Shown one piece after another: positions 8,539 to 17,483 of a DNA stretch of 64,000 bases. The notes beneath the pieces were generated by a model. That model worked only from the letters and a program-made list of their open reading frames with translations, did not search any database and was not told the origin of the DNA. The position numbers were made by a program, and so were the translations under genes. The stretch comes from Lachnoclostridium sp. An76. Its GTDB lineage: Bacteria > Bacillota > Clostridia > Lachnospirales > Lachnospiraceae. Each line of letters begins with the position of its first letter. The stretch's first letter is position 1. The DNA lies in assembly GCF_002161355.1 (NCBI RefSeq), contig NZ_NFHL01000010.1, forward strand, positions 1 to 64,000, given 5' to 3'.

Positions 8539-9019
8539 CGGTTGCACAGGAGGGCTTCTATGGACTTTATTTTCATCTGCCTCCGAATTCACATACAGGG
8601 GAAAAGATTTTCCGTGTATGACAGCGCATCTGAAATATGGGCCGGCAATCCGGAACCTCATCCTTCATCAGCAGTTCGAGTTATCCTACATCTACGAAGA
8701 ACCGCTGAAACATTTTGATGAGGATACAGCCATTCATGTGGAGAACATTCAGGGAAACATTTTATTTATTTACGCAAAGGAAGATCTCATGTGGCCCAGC
8801 AAAGAGGCAGTGGCATATATGGTAAACCGCCTGGAAAAACACCGGTTTGCTTTCCGGGTGGATGTCTTGGAATATGAAAAAGCAAGCCACATTCTTGTTC
8901 CATTAAATCCATCTAAGCTGAAAATGTTTAAAATTGAGAGACAATATCCGGAAGATTGCAGGCGCAGCCGTGAAGACGCTTTCCATAAAACGATAAAATG
9001 GATATCGGAGGTAAAGTGA
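8472..9019 (+). pseudogene. BAAT-like acyl-CoA thioester hydrolase / alpha-beta hydrolase (broken)
   Basis: One frame gives KVEYVTVAQEGFYGLYFHLPPNSHTGEK at 8523-8610, an N-terminal segment of this family. After a deletion, another frame gives the C-terminal part: NIQGNILFIYAKEDLMWPSKEAVAYMV, then EYEKASHILVPLN. The latter holds the catalytic Asp and His region (KEDLMWPS, SHI). The nucleophile serine region between the two is missing, so the product would be inactive. The gene is third in the operator-controlled cassette. Confidence 0.75.
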
Positions 9020-9021
9020 AT

Positions 9022-9507
9022 ATGGCGGTCATGATAGAAAGTCTGATTGGTATCTTATTATTCACAGTTCTGATTGTGTCACTGACGCTGAAAAATCCCC
9101 TTACCTCAGTGGGAGATTATCCCCCGGCCATACGGGAGAAATGTATGGAATTAGGATTGATCGAAAAAAGAGAACAACGCTTTACCAGGGCAGATATCCT
9201 CCGAAAGGGGATCGCCCTGCTTGCTTTTGTGTTCATCTTCGCTGTTGTCCTGAAACAGTTTAATGGAGCGGATACATTCTGGAAAGGGTTTCGGGATTCC
9301 TACCTGATCTGGCTGATCATTGATTGGTATGACGCTCTGATACTTGATTGCATCTGGTTTTGCCATTCGAAAAAAGTCAGGATACCAGGCACAGAGGATA
9401 TGGAAGAATATAAGGACTATCGTTTTCATATCAGGCAGTCCTGTATTGGTATGCTTCTTGGCCTGCCCGCCTGTCTTGCAGTGGGAGCGATTACAGCAAT
9501 CCTCTGA
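9022..9507 (+). CDS. Small 4-TM membrane protein, intact copy
   Basis: A 161-residue protein. Hydrophobic segments lie near residues 4-22 (LIGILLFTVLIVSLTL), 65-82 (IALLAFVFIFAVVL), 93-112 (YLIWLIIDWYDALILDCIWF) and 140-160 (CIGMLLGLPACLAVGAITAIL). The ATG at 9022 follows GGAGG (9006-9010). I do not recognise a named family. Both copies lie last in cassettes sharing the same operator, once with a methyltransferase and once with GNAT, ATC hydrolase-like and BAAT-like genes. It may act in a membrane step common to both, such as export or modification of a small molecule; this is inference. Confidence 0.75.
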   Translation: MAVMIESLIGILLFTVLIVSLTLKNPLTSVGDYPPAIREKCMELGLIEKREQRFTRADILRKGIALLAFVFIFAVVLKQFNGADTFWKGFRDSYLIWLIIDWYDALILDCIWFCHSKKVRIPGTEDMEEYKDYRFHIRQSCIGMLLGLPACLAVGAITAIL

Positions 9508-9535
9508 TCAGCCATCAAATGATATAAAACAGAAT

Positions 9536-9750
9536 GCAAATCCCTCATTATTTGAGCTTGGACAGGCAGTATCAGGAACAGAACTGATCGGGGAAATGAA
9601 AGGAACCATTGTGATCGATCTCGCAGACACAGGAGATGAATGAAATGCTGAGGATCTGAAAGAGATCCTGGAAAATCCGGGCAACCGTGTGAGACAGACC
9701 ATATGGGGAGAATATGTCTGGAAAAAGGGCGAGGTGATCGGAGGCGATTG
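9536..9750 (+). pseudogene. Unrecognised gene remnant with in-frame stop
   Basis: One frame reads SLFELGQAVSGTELIGEMKG, then GTIVIDLADTGDE, a TGA at 9641, then NAEDLKEILENPGNRVRQTIW and WGEYVWKKGEVIGGD ending at 9750. It looks like the C-terminal part of a real protein interrupted by one stop. I do not recognise the family. It lies just before the LysR gene. Confidence 0.4.
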
Positions 9751-9752
9751 AT

Positions 9753-10625
9753 ATGGAACTGCGTGTGCTGAAATATTTTTTGACAGTAGCAGATGAAGGA
9801 AATATTACAAGGGCTGCGGATATTCTTCATATTACCCAGCCGACTTTAAGCCGCCAGCTCATGGAGCTGGAAGACGAATTGGGAACAGCGCTGCTGATCC
9901 GGGGGAAACGGTCAGTGACATTGACAGATGAAGGATTTCTGTTTAAACAGCAGGCAGAAATGATCGTGGAGCTCACGGATAAGCTGGAACATACATTTAA
10001 AGACAAGAAGGATATCGTTTGCGGAACTGTCAGGATCGGCGCGGCAGAAGCGGTAGGAGGCCGGGCGCTGGCCGCTTACATGAAAGAATTTCGTGAGAGA
10101 TACCCGGATGTCCAGTTTGATCTTTATAATGGCATGGCAGACAATATCAAGGAGATGCTTGAGCGCGGTCTGCTGGATCTGGGACTCGTTCTGGAGCCGA
10201 TCGATACTGCAAAATTTGAATACGTGAGGCTTCCCCAGAAAGAAACCTGGGGACTCCTTTTAAGAAAGGATCACGAACTTGCAGAAAAAGAAACGATAAC
10301 TGTGGAGGAGATCAGGCAGTATCCTCTGATCATGCCGGGAAGAGAGAATGCAAAAAATGAGGTTCTCCACTGGATGCAGTGTGAGGAAAAACACCTGAAT
10401 ATTCCGGTGTATTACAATCTTCTTTCTAACGCAGCACTGCTGGTAGAAGCCGGGATGGGGTGTGCGGTCTGTCTGGACGGCGCACTATCCATACATGCGG
10501 ATCCCGGTCTTTGTTTTCGCCGGATCCTGCCGGAACATACGACAAGGAGTGTAATCCTGTGGAAAAAGAATCATCTGTTTTCTCAGGCGGCATCACTTTT
10601 TGTACAGACAATACAAGAATACTGA
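9753..10625 (+). CDS. LysR-family transcriptional regulator of the redox island
   Basis: A 290-residue protein of normal LysR length. Residues 1-60 contain the winged helix-turn-helix ITRAADILHITQPTLSRQLMELEDELG. Residues 90-290 form the effector-binding domain, starting GTVRIGAAEAVGG. GGAGG lies at 9741-9745. LysR proteins bind a small effector and activate neighbouring or divergent genes. The downstream neighbours are flavodoxin, membrane cytochrome-like and reductase genes, so a redox signal is likely. It has its own strong terminator. Confidence 0.92.
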   Translation: MELRVLKYFLTVADEGNITRAADILHITQPTLSRQLMELEDELGTALLIRGKRSVTLTDEGFLFKQQAEMIVELTDKLEHTFKDKKDIVCGTVRIGAAEAVGGRALAAYMKEFRERYPDVQFDLYNGMADNIKEMLERGLLDLGLVLEPIDTAKFEYVRLPQKETWGLLLRKDHELAEKETITVEEIRQYPLIMPGRENAKNEVLHWMQCEEKHLNIPVYYNLLSNAALLVEAGMGCAVCLDGALSIHADPGLCFRRILPEHTTRSVILWKKNHLFSQAASLFVQTIQEY

Positions 10626-10675
10626 AAATGGCTGTGACATCAGCGTCGGATCTGATGTCACAGCCATTTTTAGTA
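10626..10675 (+). terminator. Rho-independent terminator after lysR
   Basis: Long stem AAAATGGCTGTGACATCAG / CTGATGTCACAGCCATTTTT (about 10626-10644 with 10653-10671) with an 8-nt loop and T-rich end. It separates lysR from the flavodoxin operon. Confidence 0.9.
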
Positions 10676-10793
10676 TTCAGGGAAGGTATGATTTTTCATA
10701 GCAGACAGGTATTAGACAGGATAAAGAAAGCAGGGGATAATAAATAAAAAGGCAGATTTGCTAAGCAGACACTGAAAAAATAAGAGATAAAGG

Positions 10794-11306
10794 ATGAATA
10801 CATATATGAAAGAAAATATTTTGATCGTGTACTATTCTTATTCAGGAAAAACCCGCAGGATTGCAGAAGAAATCCAGAAACAGACAGGCGGCAGATTAAG
10901 CCAGATCTACCTGAGACAGCCTTATCCGGCAGATTTTGGATGTCTTTTGAAGCAGGTGAGAGAGGAAAACAGATCAGGAAAGCTGCCTGCGCTGCTTCCC
11001 ATAACAGAAAGCGTCGGCGCATATGACATTGTTTTTACCGGTTCGCCCAACTGGTGCGGAACGATCGCCCCGCCCCTGGCTGCCTGGCTGGATAAAAGTG
11101 ATATGGCAGGGAAAGTGATCCTTCCTTTTTTCAGTCATTGCGGAGGAGAAGATAAGGGGCTGGAACAGGCTGTGAGAGGCAGATGCCCGGGAGCGGACAT
11201 GAAGAACAGCCTGTATGTATTGGAAAACAGCGGTGAAAGGCTGCCCCATATAGTGCAGGAATGGCTGGAGCAAAATTTCCCGCCGGAGAGGAAGGAAGAT
11301 AAGTAA
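10794..11306 (+). CDS. Flavodoxin
   Basis: A 170-residue cytosolic flavodoxin. ILIVYYSYSGKTRRIAEEI (from about residue 8) is the FMN phosphate-binding loop. YDIVFTGSPNWCGTIAPPLAAWL holds the flavin-stacking region, with Trp in the SPNW motif. Length and motifs are complete. It carries electrons via FMN. It overlaps the next gene by one base (the A of TAATG), so it is cotranscribed with the DUF4405-like membrane protein. Confidence 0.88.
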   Translation: MNTYMKENILIVYYSYSGKTRRIAEEIQKQTGGRLSQIYLRQPYPADFGCLLKQVREENRSGKLPALLPITESVGAYDIVFTGSPNWCGTIAPPLAAWLDKSDMAGKVILPFFSHCGGEDKGLEQAVRGRCPGADMKNSLYVLENSGERLPHIVQEWLEQNFPPERKEDK

Positions 11307-12028
11307 TGGATAATGGGAAGAAAAAAATGAAGAAGAAATCAAAACTTGCGGTGGATATCCTGATGACACTGACGCTTTTGTTTTTGATGGGGTATCAGCT
11401 ATGGGGAGAAACAGCTCATGAGTGGGCAGGAGCTTTCATGCTTGTGCTCTTTCTCGCCCACCACGTGCTGAATACTGCCTGGCACCGGAATCTGTTCCGG
11501 GGGAAATATACCAGGGTTCGTATACTGACGAGTGCAGTGGATCTGGCGCTCTTTGTGGTGATGATCTGTCTGATGGTAAGCGGCATTACAATGTCCCGGC
11601 ATGTGTTTGCCTTTCTGCCCATCAGCGGCGGGATGGGAACGGCAAGGCTGGTCCACATGGCGGCCTGCTATTGGGGCTTTGCGCTGATGGCGTTTCACCT
11701 GGGACTCCACTGGGGAATGACGCTGGCGCGGTTTCGTCAGATGTTGGGGATGGACAGGAGCTCTGGGATCCGCTGTACAGTTCTCCGGATCGCAGGGGGC
11801 TTAACCGCAGGTTACGGCCTGTATGTATTTGTGACAAGAGATCTGGCGACTTACATGTTCCTGAGGACACAGTTTGTGTTCCTGGATTACAGTGAGTCCC
11901 CGATATCTTTTTATATAGATTATCTGGCCATGACGGGCCTGTTTATCTGGATCGCACACTATCTGTCCGCGATACTCCTTAGACCGGGCAGAAAAATCCC
12001 CTCGGTGAAAAAGAAAACAGTTTCCTGA
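11306..12028 (+). CDS. DUF4405-like membrane cytochrome b-type protein
   Basis: A 240-residue protein with about six hydrophobic segments, at residues 14-30, 36-55, 68-88, 108-130, 155-172 and 197-221. Histidines fall in or next to the helices (AHHVLNTAWH, RLVHMAACYWG, LMAFHLGLHWG, WIAHYLS), as expected for a heme-binding membrane bundle. The DUF4405 family is thought to be a cytochrome-like electron carrier. Translational coupling with the flavodoxin suggests it passes electrons between the membrane and a soluble partner. The final residues are basic and cytoplasmic. It looks intact. Confidence 0.75.
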   Translation: MDNGKKKMKKKSKLAVDILMTLTLLFLMGYQLWGETAHEWAGAFMLVLFLAHHVLNTAWHRNLFRGKYTRVRILTSAVDLALFVVMICLMVSGITMSRHVFAFLPISGGMGTARLVHMAACYWGFALMAFHLGLHWGMTLARFRQMLGMDRSSGIRCTVLRIAGGLTAGYGLYVFVTRDLATYMFLRTQFVFLDYSESPISFYIDYLAMTGLFIWIAHYLSAILLRPGRKIPSVKKKTVS

Positions 12029-12095
12029 AGGCCGGAAGCCCCAAATAAACAGAAATGAAAGGAAGTAAAGAAGATGAAGAAAAAAAGAGACAAAG

Positions 12096-12455
12096 GCACT
12101 GACGGTAAATATTGTAGACGAAGCCATGTTGAAAAAAGCAGACCGGACCGGATGTGTCAGCGGAAATAAAGTGGATAAGTCAGAGATGTTCCGGTTCCAT
12201 ACCGAAGGGACCGGGGCGCCGTTCATCGACGAGGCGCCGGTGGTGATGGACTGCACAGTGGACGACATCTATGAGACAGAAGGGTTTGAGAGCTTTATCT
12301 GCAAAATAGACAGCGTTTATGCGGAAGAGAGTGTTTTAAATGAAGCGGGAAAAATTGACTATAGTACACTGAAGCCGGTTCTTTTCGAGATGCCCACCTA
12401 CGAATATCTCCGCACGGGGGATGTCATCGGAAAATGTATGAACCTTGATCAATAA
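12096..12455 (+). pseudogene. Flavin reductase-like protein, N-terminally truncated
   Basis: The frame ending at 12455 reads ALTVNIVDEAMLKKADRTG, then PFIDEAPVVMDCTVDDIYE, FICKIDSVYAEESVL and YEYLRTGDVIGKCM. This is the C-terminal two thirds of a DIM6/NTAB flavin reductase-like protein. The N-terminal FMN-binding strand is missing. A start MKKKRDKGTD at 12074 is in a different frame, so a deletion with frameshift has fused the true start to the middle of the gene. Confidence 0.75.
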
Positions 12456-12494
12456 CAGACGGAGAGAAAAGAATCAAAAGTCAGGAGGACGCTT

Positions 12495-12853
12495 ATGAAA
12501 TCAAAATTTTTGAAAAAACGGCTTTCGGTCATGCTTGTAGGAACAGCAGTATTCAGTCTTGCCGCGTGCAGCGGCGGAGCTGATACAGGAGAACCGGCGG
12601 AGACTCTGACAGAAGAAAGTGTTGAGGTACAGGCTGAAGCAGAAGATACGGATGCCGGACAGGAGCCTGCTGCAGGAGAAGAAACAGATGCGGCGGCGGA
12701 TTTTCCGGTTCCCTTGATACCATCGCAGAGATGGAGCCGGAGGCAGAGATCACAGAAGGGCTTTCCCTTGGAGACGGAGAGGCAGAGGACTGTGCAGATG
12801 TTGTGGAAGAATGGCTTGCCAATATCGGTATGACAGAGGAGGCAGATTCATAA
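12495..12853 (+). pseudogene. Flavodoxin lipoprotein with the middle deleted
   Basis: The N-terminus is a lipoprotein signal (MLVGTAVFSLAACSGG, lipobox LAAC) with an acidic linker up to about residue 74. It then runs out of frame. In another frame the C-terminal end of a flavodoxin domain is visible: SGSLDTIAEMEPEAEITEGL and ADVVEEWLANIGM, ending at TAA 12851-12853. The whole central flavodoxin core has been lost at about 12700. The stop overlaps the ATG of the next gene. Confidence 0.8.
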
Positions 12854-13890
12854 TGAAATATGCAAGATTAGGAAATTCTGAGTTAAATGTATCCCGCATC
12901 TGTATGGGATGCATGGGTTTCGGGGACGCAAAGAACGGGCAGCATACGTGGACCATCGATGAGGATCATACCCGGGAAATCATCCGCAAAGGGCTGGAAG
13001 CCGGGATTAATTTTTACGATACCGCCATCGGATACCAGAGCGGCACAAGCGAGCAGTATCTGGGGAGGGCGCTGCGGGATTACGCAAAGCGGGATGAAGT
13101 GGTAGTCGCTACCAAATTTCTTCCACGCACGCCGGAAGAGATTGAACAGGGCGTTCCGGCCCAGGAGCATATTGAACGGATGATCAATAAGAGCCTGGAA
13201 AATCTAGGGATGGATTATGTGGATCTCTATATTTATCACATGTGGGATTACGCGACGCCGCTGTATGACATCATGGAAGGTTTAAATAATCTGGTGAAAG
13301 AAGGAAAGGCAAGATATATCGGCATTTCCAACTGTTTTGCGTATCAGCTGGCAAAAGCCAATGCACTGGCAGAGCGGGAAGGCTTCGCGAAATTCATATC
13401 CATACAGGGACATTACAATCTGATCTTCCGCGAGGAAGAGCGGGAGATGGCGAAACTCTGCCGGGAAGACAATATCGCCATGACGCCGTACAGCGCCCTG
13501 GCAGGAGGCAGGCTGTCCAAAAAGCCGGGAGAAACATCAAAAAGGCTCCGGGAGGACGACTATGCAAAGCTGAAATACAACGGCACAGCCGATGAGGACA
13601 GCGTGATCATAGCGCGGGTGGCGGAACTGGCTGAGAAGCGCGGCGTGTCCATGACAGAGATCTCGCTTGCATGGCTGCTTACAAAGGTGACGGCCCCCAT
13701 TGTGGGTGCCACGAAGCTCTCTCATGTGGAGGGGATGGCAAAAGCGGCGGAACTGTGCCTGACAAAGGAAGAGATCAACTACCTGGAAGAACCGTATGTG
13801 CCCCACGCATTGGTGGGCGTTATGGCGCAGAATACAGCAGAGCAGGCCAAGAAAAAGCATGTCTGGTCTACGGGAAATCAGAAACTGTAA
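12853..13890 (+). CDS. Aldo/keto reductase
   Basis: A 345-residue, apparently intact aldo/keto reductase. It starts [21 protein letters not shown]. The catalytic tetrad region is recognisable: D and Y in [13 protein letters not shown] (near residues 55-63), K in VVVATKFLP (about 88), and H in [10 protein letters not shown] (about 130). The NADPH-binding C-terminus has [20 protein letters not shown] at 12836-12842 supports ATG 12853. It reduces carbonyls to alcohols with NAD(P)H; the substrate is unknown. It is the only full-length reductase in the island. Confidence 0.88.
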   Translation: MKYARLGNSELNVSRICMGCMGFGDAKNGQHTWTIDEDHTREIIRKGLEAGINFYDTAIGYQSGTSEQYLGRALRDYAKRDEVVVATKFLPRTPEEIEQGVPAQEHIERMINKSLENLGMDYVDLYIYHMWDYATPLYDIMEGLNNLVKEGKARYIGISNCFAYQLAKANALAEREGFAKFISIQGHYNLIFREEEREMAKLCREDNIAMTPYSALAGGRLSKKPGETSKRLREDDYAKLKYNGTADEDSVIIARVAELAEKRGVSMTEISLAWLLTKVTAPIVGATKLSHVEGMAKAAELCLTKEEINYLEEPYVPHALVGVMAQNTAEQAKKKHVWSTGNQKL

Positions 13891-13925
13891 AGAAATATGG
13901 AAATGAGAGAGGAGGCTATTTTATC

Positions 13926-14355
13926 ATGAAAACAGTCAGACTGAACAATGGCGTAGAGATGCCGATGGAGGGATTTGGAGTTTTTCAGATCCCGGAAGAC
14001 AGCTGCGAACAGGTGGTGAAGGATGCCATTGATCTGGGCTCCCTTTGCAGAAGGACTGAAAGGGATGTTTGATGAACCGATCTTAAAAGAAATTGCAGAA
14101 AAATATAATAAAACCGTGGCGCAGATCATTTTACGCTGGAATGTCCAGCAGGGAGTGATCGTGATCCCGAAATCTGTTCACCGGGAACGAATGAGAGAAA
14201 ATTTTGATATCTGGAATTTTAAAATAGAAGATGATGATATGGAACGGATCGGATCGCTGGATAAGAACTGTCCTTCTATGCTGGATACAAGGAAGGTCAG
14301 CGAAGTGAAGAGAGTATATGATTATCTCAATAATCCTGTGCTGACCAGTCTGTAA
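13926..14355 (+). pseudogene. Second aldo/keto reductase, internal deletion
   Basis: The start [23 protein letters not shown] through VVKDAIDLG is an aldo/keto reductase N-terminus. At about 14040 the reading changes frame to [34 protein letters not shown] and continues to the normal C-terminus at 14355. Roughly 180 residues, including Asp, Tyr, Lys and His of the active site, are missing. The junction lies in TGGGCT, which would fit both flanking sequences and suggests microhomology-mediated deletion. Confidence 0.85.
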
Positions 14356-14397
14356 CGAAGCACAGGCTGCTGTTCCCACAGGTCAGCGGGGGGTGTC

Positions 14398-14460
14398 CAT
14401 GGTGGTCTCCTTCTTTGTCTTCAAGATCATCTTCCCGGAGGGAGAGGCGAAGAAGAACTG
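14398..14460 (+). pseudogene. Possible membrane-transporter tail
   Basis: One frame in the spacer reads VSMVVSFFVFKIIFPEGEAKKN and stops at 14460. It resembles a last transmembrane helix with a charged tail. It may be the end of a lost permease gene. I cannot name it. Confidence 0.25.
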
Positions 14461-14530
14461 AAGGCTCCGGGATTGCGCGTCGCGACGCGGGATGATAGGA
14501 TAAGCATAATAAACAAAAGGAAAAAGGGGC

Positions 14531-14710
14531 GTGAAGAAATTGAAACTGGGAATCATCAGATGCATGCAGACAGAAGACTACTGTCCGGGTTCCACAGATT
14601 TTAAATCCATCCTGGAGAGAACCGGCGCTTTTGCCGGAATTGAAGAGGAGATCGAGATCATCGCAAAAGATCTCGGCGAGGGAATCCGGTTTTTGGATTA
14701 TACGCATTAG
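14531..14710 (+). pseudogene. CGGC-domain protein, internally deleted
   Basis: A GTG at 14531 opens VKKLKLGIIRCMQTEDYCPGSTDF, the N-terminus of the CGGC/DUF1847-type cysteine-rich proteins. After EEEIEIIA the frame jumps to a C-terminal-looking KDLGEGIRFLDYTH. The family's CGGC motif and central domain are absent, so the gene is dead. It is another member of the island that kept both ends and lost the middle. Confidence 0.65.
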
Positions 14711-14742
14711 GAAGAATTTATATGTAGTAGGAAGAAGAAAGA

Positions 14743-14790
14743 TAGAAATCCGGCAGTGAAGCGCTTACCACTCACTGCCGGATTTTTTGC
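14743..14790. terminator. Bidirectional terminator
   Basis: Perfect 14-bp stem AAATCCGGCAGTGA / TCACTGCCGGATTT (14746-14759 with 14772-14785), with T-run on the plus side and A-run reading as T on the minus side. It lies between the CGGC remnant and the converging lysR gene. Confidence 0.85.
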
Positions 14791-15646
14791 ACAGTTCTAT
14801 GAATGCGTTCATATTGTCTGTCAGGTACTTGCTCCTGTGCCAGATGAGATTCAGTTTCCTTGTCAGAGGCTGAGGAAACGGGATCATTTTTACGGTATGT
14901 TCCTCAATATTTTTCCTGACCAGAAGGCAGGGCAGGACGGCGACTCCCAGCCCTTCTGCAACGCCCCGGACGATCGCCTGGGTGCTGGCGCTCTCCCAGA
15001 GCGGATGCACGGTGATCTGCTCCAGGGCGAAGCAGGCGTCCAGGATCTCGCGCCCTGCGCTTCCCTTCTCACGCATAAGGAAGGGGTACTGTGCGAGCTG
15101 TTCTAATGTAACCTGGCTGCAACCCGCGAGGGGATGGTCCGGCGCGACAACGGCCTGCATATAGTCCTCCATGAAAGGCAGGACATTGATGTCCGGATGC
15201 TCGGACTGATTCTCAATGAGTCCGATATCGATCTTATTTTCCAGGATATGCTGTTCGATCACCGCTGATTTTCCAATCGTGACTTCTGTGCGAAGCTCGG
15301 GGTAAAGCGCCTGGTACTGCTTCAGAAGGGGCGGAAGGATGTGAGTGCCGATGGTGATGCTGGCGCCGATCCGGATCACGCCCAGCGCATCCCAGTTCCG
15401 TATTTTCTGTTCCATTTCATCGAACAACGACACAATGTGAAGCGCATATCCGTAGAATTCTTTTCCCAGTTCCGTGGGAACGATCCGTCTTCCCAGCCGT
15501 TCAAACAAACAGATCCCATAATATTCTTCCAGTTCTCTCACAGCGACGCTGACAGAAGGCTGTGCGAGATGCAGTTCTTCCGCTGCTTTCGTAATATTGC
15601 TGTGGCGGAATACAGCTTCGAAGATCTTCATATGGCGCAGAGTCAT
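14765..15646 (-). CDS. LysR-family regulator next to chromate-transporter genes
   Basis: A 293-residue protein. The helix-turn-helix is at residues 17-38 (ITKAAEELHLAQPSVSVAVREL) and the effector domain starts at about residue 89 (GVIRIGASITIG). The ribosome site on the minus strand is GGAGGG. It is divergent from the two ChrA-type genes with about 107 nt between, the usual LysR layout, so it probably controls them. The spacer holds AT-rich dyads such as CTATCTAAATAATAG where it might bind. Confidence 0.92.
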   Translation of the reverse strand: MTLRHMKIFEAVFRHSNITKAAEELHLAQPSVSVAVRELEEYYGICLFERLGRRIVPTELGKEFYGYALHIVSLFDEMEQKIRNWDALGVIRIGASITIGTHILPPLLKQYQALYPELRTEVTIGKSAVIEQHILENKIDIGLIENQSEHPDINVLPFMEDYMQAVVAPDHPLAGCSQVTLEQLAQYPFLMREKGSAGREILDACFALEQITVHPLWESASTQAIVRGVAEGLGVAVLPCLLVRKNIEEHTVKMIPFPQPLTRKLNLIWHRSKYLTDNMNAFIELCKKSGSEW

Positions 15647-15753
15647 TTTACGATCCCTCCTATATAAGAAAATAGCTATCTAAATAATAGATTAATAGTA
15701 TTTCCGTTATGAATCAAGAGGAAATATACTGGGTACAGAAGGAGGGAAGCACA

Positions 15754-16323
15754 ATGGAAAATAAGAAAAAAGTCCTGCTGAAAATATTCATATCGACCTT
15801 GTATCTCAGTGCCTTTACATTCGGCGGAGGCTATGTGATCGTGACCCTGATGAAAAAGAAGTTTGTGGACGAATACCGCTGGATCGAAGAGGATGAGATG
15901 TTGGATCTGGTGGCGATCGCTCAGTCCGCTCCGGGGGCGATCGCAGTCAACGGGGCGATCGTGGTCGGATATAAGCTGGCAGGGAGCGCCGGGGCACTGA
16001 CTGCGATCATCGCCACGATCATCCCGCCGTTTGTGATCATCTCGGTCATCTCGGTCTGCTACAGCGCTTTCCGCAGTAATGCGATCGTAAGCAGTATGCT
16101 CGAAGGGATGCAGGCAGGAGTCGGAGCAGTGATCGCGGCGGTCGTCTTTGAGATGGCGGAAGGGATCATACACGGGAAGAATCGGATCTCGATCCTGATC
16201 ATGGCCCTTTCATTTATAGCGGCATGTATCCTGGGCGTCAATGTGATCTATATTGTCCTTGCCTGCGGCGCGTTCGGTGCAGTGAGGACGCTCGTGAAGA
16301 AGAGAAGGGAGGGGAGAGCATGA
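15754..16323 (+). CDS. Chromate transporter-family protein, first half
   Basis: A 189-residue membrane protein; ATG 15754 follows GGAGGG (15740-15745). Motifs FGGGYVIVTLM (about residue 23) and AQSAPGAIAVNGAIVVGYKLAG (about 60) are the hallmarks of a CHR domain. The domain has about five helices. In many Firmicutes, ChrA is split into two short genes that pair. The natural substrate in anaerobes need not be chromate. The stop overlaps the next start (ATGA). Confidence 0.88.
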   Translation: MENKKKVLLKIFISTLYLSAFTFGGGYVIVTLMKKKFVDEYRWIEEDEMLDLVAIAQSAPGAIAVNGAIVVGYKLAGSAGALTAIIATIIPPFVIISVISVCYSAFRSNAIVSSMLEGMQAGVGAVIAAVVFEMAEGIIHGKNRISILIMALSFIAACILGVNVIYIVLACGAFGAVRTLVKKRREGRA

Positions 16324-16883
16324 TCTACCTGGAATTATTCTGGAGTTTCCTCCAGATCGGGCTGTTCAGTTTCGGCGGCGGATATGCGGCGATGCCGCTG
16401 ATCCAGGGACAGGTCGTTGCGGAGCACGGGTGGCTGAGCATGACGGAATTTACGGACCTGATCACGATTTCGCAGATGACGCCGGGCCCGATCGCTGTTA
16501 ATTCCGCGACCTTCGTGGGGATCAAGATTGCCGGGATCCCGGGGGCGATAGTGGCGACCGCGGGCTGTATCCTGCCTTCCTGCATTATCGTAATGCTGAT
16601 CGCCAGGCTGTATCTCAAATACCGGAAGATGGAACTGCTCCAGGGCGTCTTAAATTCGCTCCGGCCGGCGGTTGTGGCGATGATCGCGTCAGCCGGGATC
16701 TCTGTCCTGATCACAGCTTTCTGGGGCAGCAGTATGGAAATCGTCCTGGCGGATACGGACTGGCTTATGGCGGCTATTTTTGCCGGATGTATCGTATTGC
16801 TGAAGAAATGCCGGATGAACCCGATATGGGTCATGCTTCTGGCAGGAGCAGCCAATACGGCGGTATCTTTGATCGGAGGTTGA
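16320..16883 (+). CDS. Chromate transporter-family protein, second half
   Basis: A 187-residue membrane protein with the same CHR signature: FSFGGGYAAMPLIQ (about residue 15) and ISQMTPGPIAVNSATFVG (about 50). It overlaps the first CHR gene by 4 nt, so the two are made together and probably form a heterodimer with antiparallel halves. LysR control from the divergent gene is likely. Confidence 0.88.
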   Translation: MIYLELFWSFLQIGLFSFGGGYAAMPLIQGQVVAEHGWLSMTEFTDLITISQMTPGPIAVNSATFVGIKIAGIPGAIVATAGCILPSCIIVMLIARLYLKYRKMELLQGVLNSLRPAVVAMIASAGISVLITAFWGSSMEIVLADTDWLMAAIFAGCIVLLKKCRMNPIWVMLLAGAANTAVSLIGG

Positions 16884-16888
16884 TGAAA

Positions 16889-17377
16889 ATGAGGCTTCAT
16901 ATAAAGTATGAGATCAGTAAGTATAAAATTTATAATGAAGATGATCAGCTGATCTGCACTGTCCGGAAAAAGCTGTCCGCAGGAAATGAACTGACCGTCA
17001 TCTGCACGGATCGGGATAGGGAATATACAGTCACGCATAGCGATGGAGCGATCCGGATCAGCGGGGACGGAATGGAAACGCTTCACTGCGCGGTGCGGTA
17101 TCAGTCAAATGCGGATGGCAGACAGGAAGCATACTGGCGTCCGGCGATGGCGGAGGAGACAGAGATCATGACCGGCTGCGGCAGGCTGTCTGTCCGCCAG
17201 ACGCGGAACCGGACATTTGAGATTTTATTAAATGACAGGAAAACAGGGGAGATCAGACGCATGATGTCCATTCATAAGGAGATGTGTCTGGAAAATGATG
17301 TGCCGGAATGGTACGCGGGGCTGATCTTTGCGGCGGCGTTTTTCATGCTGCATGACGATGATATGGAGATCGTATAG
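16889..17377 (+). CDS. Tubby-C/LURP-one-like small protein
   Basis: A 162-residue protein. ATG 16889 lies 8 nt after GGAGGT (16875-16880), better than the ATG at 16883. The pattern of short beta strands (LHIKYEISKYKIYNEDDQLICTV, YTVTHSDGAIRISGDG) resembles the beta barrel of LURP-one/tubby-like proteins, and the C-terminus has one hydrophobic helix (WYAGLIFAAAFFML). This fold is known to bind lipids in other settings; the function here is unknown. It follows the CHR pair by a few bases and is probably cotranscribed. Confidence 0.55.
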   Translation: MRLHIKYEISKYKIYNEDDQLICTVRKKLSAGNELTVICTDRDREYTVTHSDGAIRISGDGMETLHCAVRYQSNADGRQEAYWRPAMAEETEIMTGCGRLSVRQTRNRTFEILLNDRKTGEIRRMMSIHKEMCLENDVPEWYAGLIFAAAFFMLHDDDMEIV

Positions 17378-17409
17378 TGAATATGGGAATGTTTTATATC
17401 AGAAGTGGG

Positions 17410-17452
17410 AGAACTCCCGCCCCAACCCCTGCGGGCAGGCAGCGGGAGTTCC
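17410..17452. terminator. Hairpin between convergent genes
   Basis: Stem AACTCCCGC / GCGGGAGTT (17412-17420 with 17442-17450) between converging genes. There is no clear T-run on either side, so it may be a weak or partial terminator. Confidence 0.5.
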
Positions 17453-17483
17453 TCTCAGAAAAGGAAAGACAGAAGCCTGCTGC

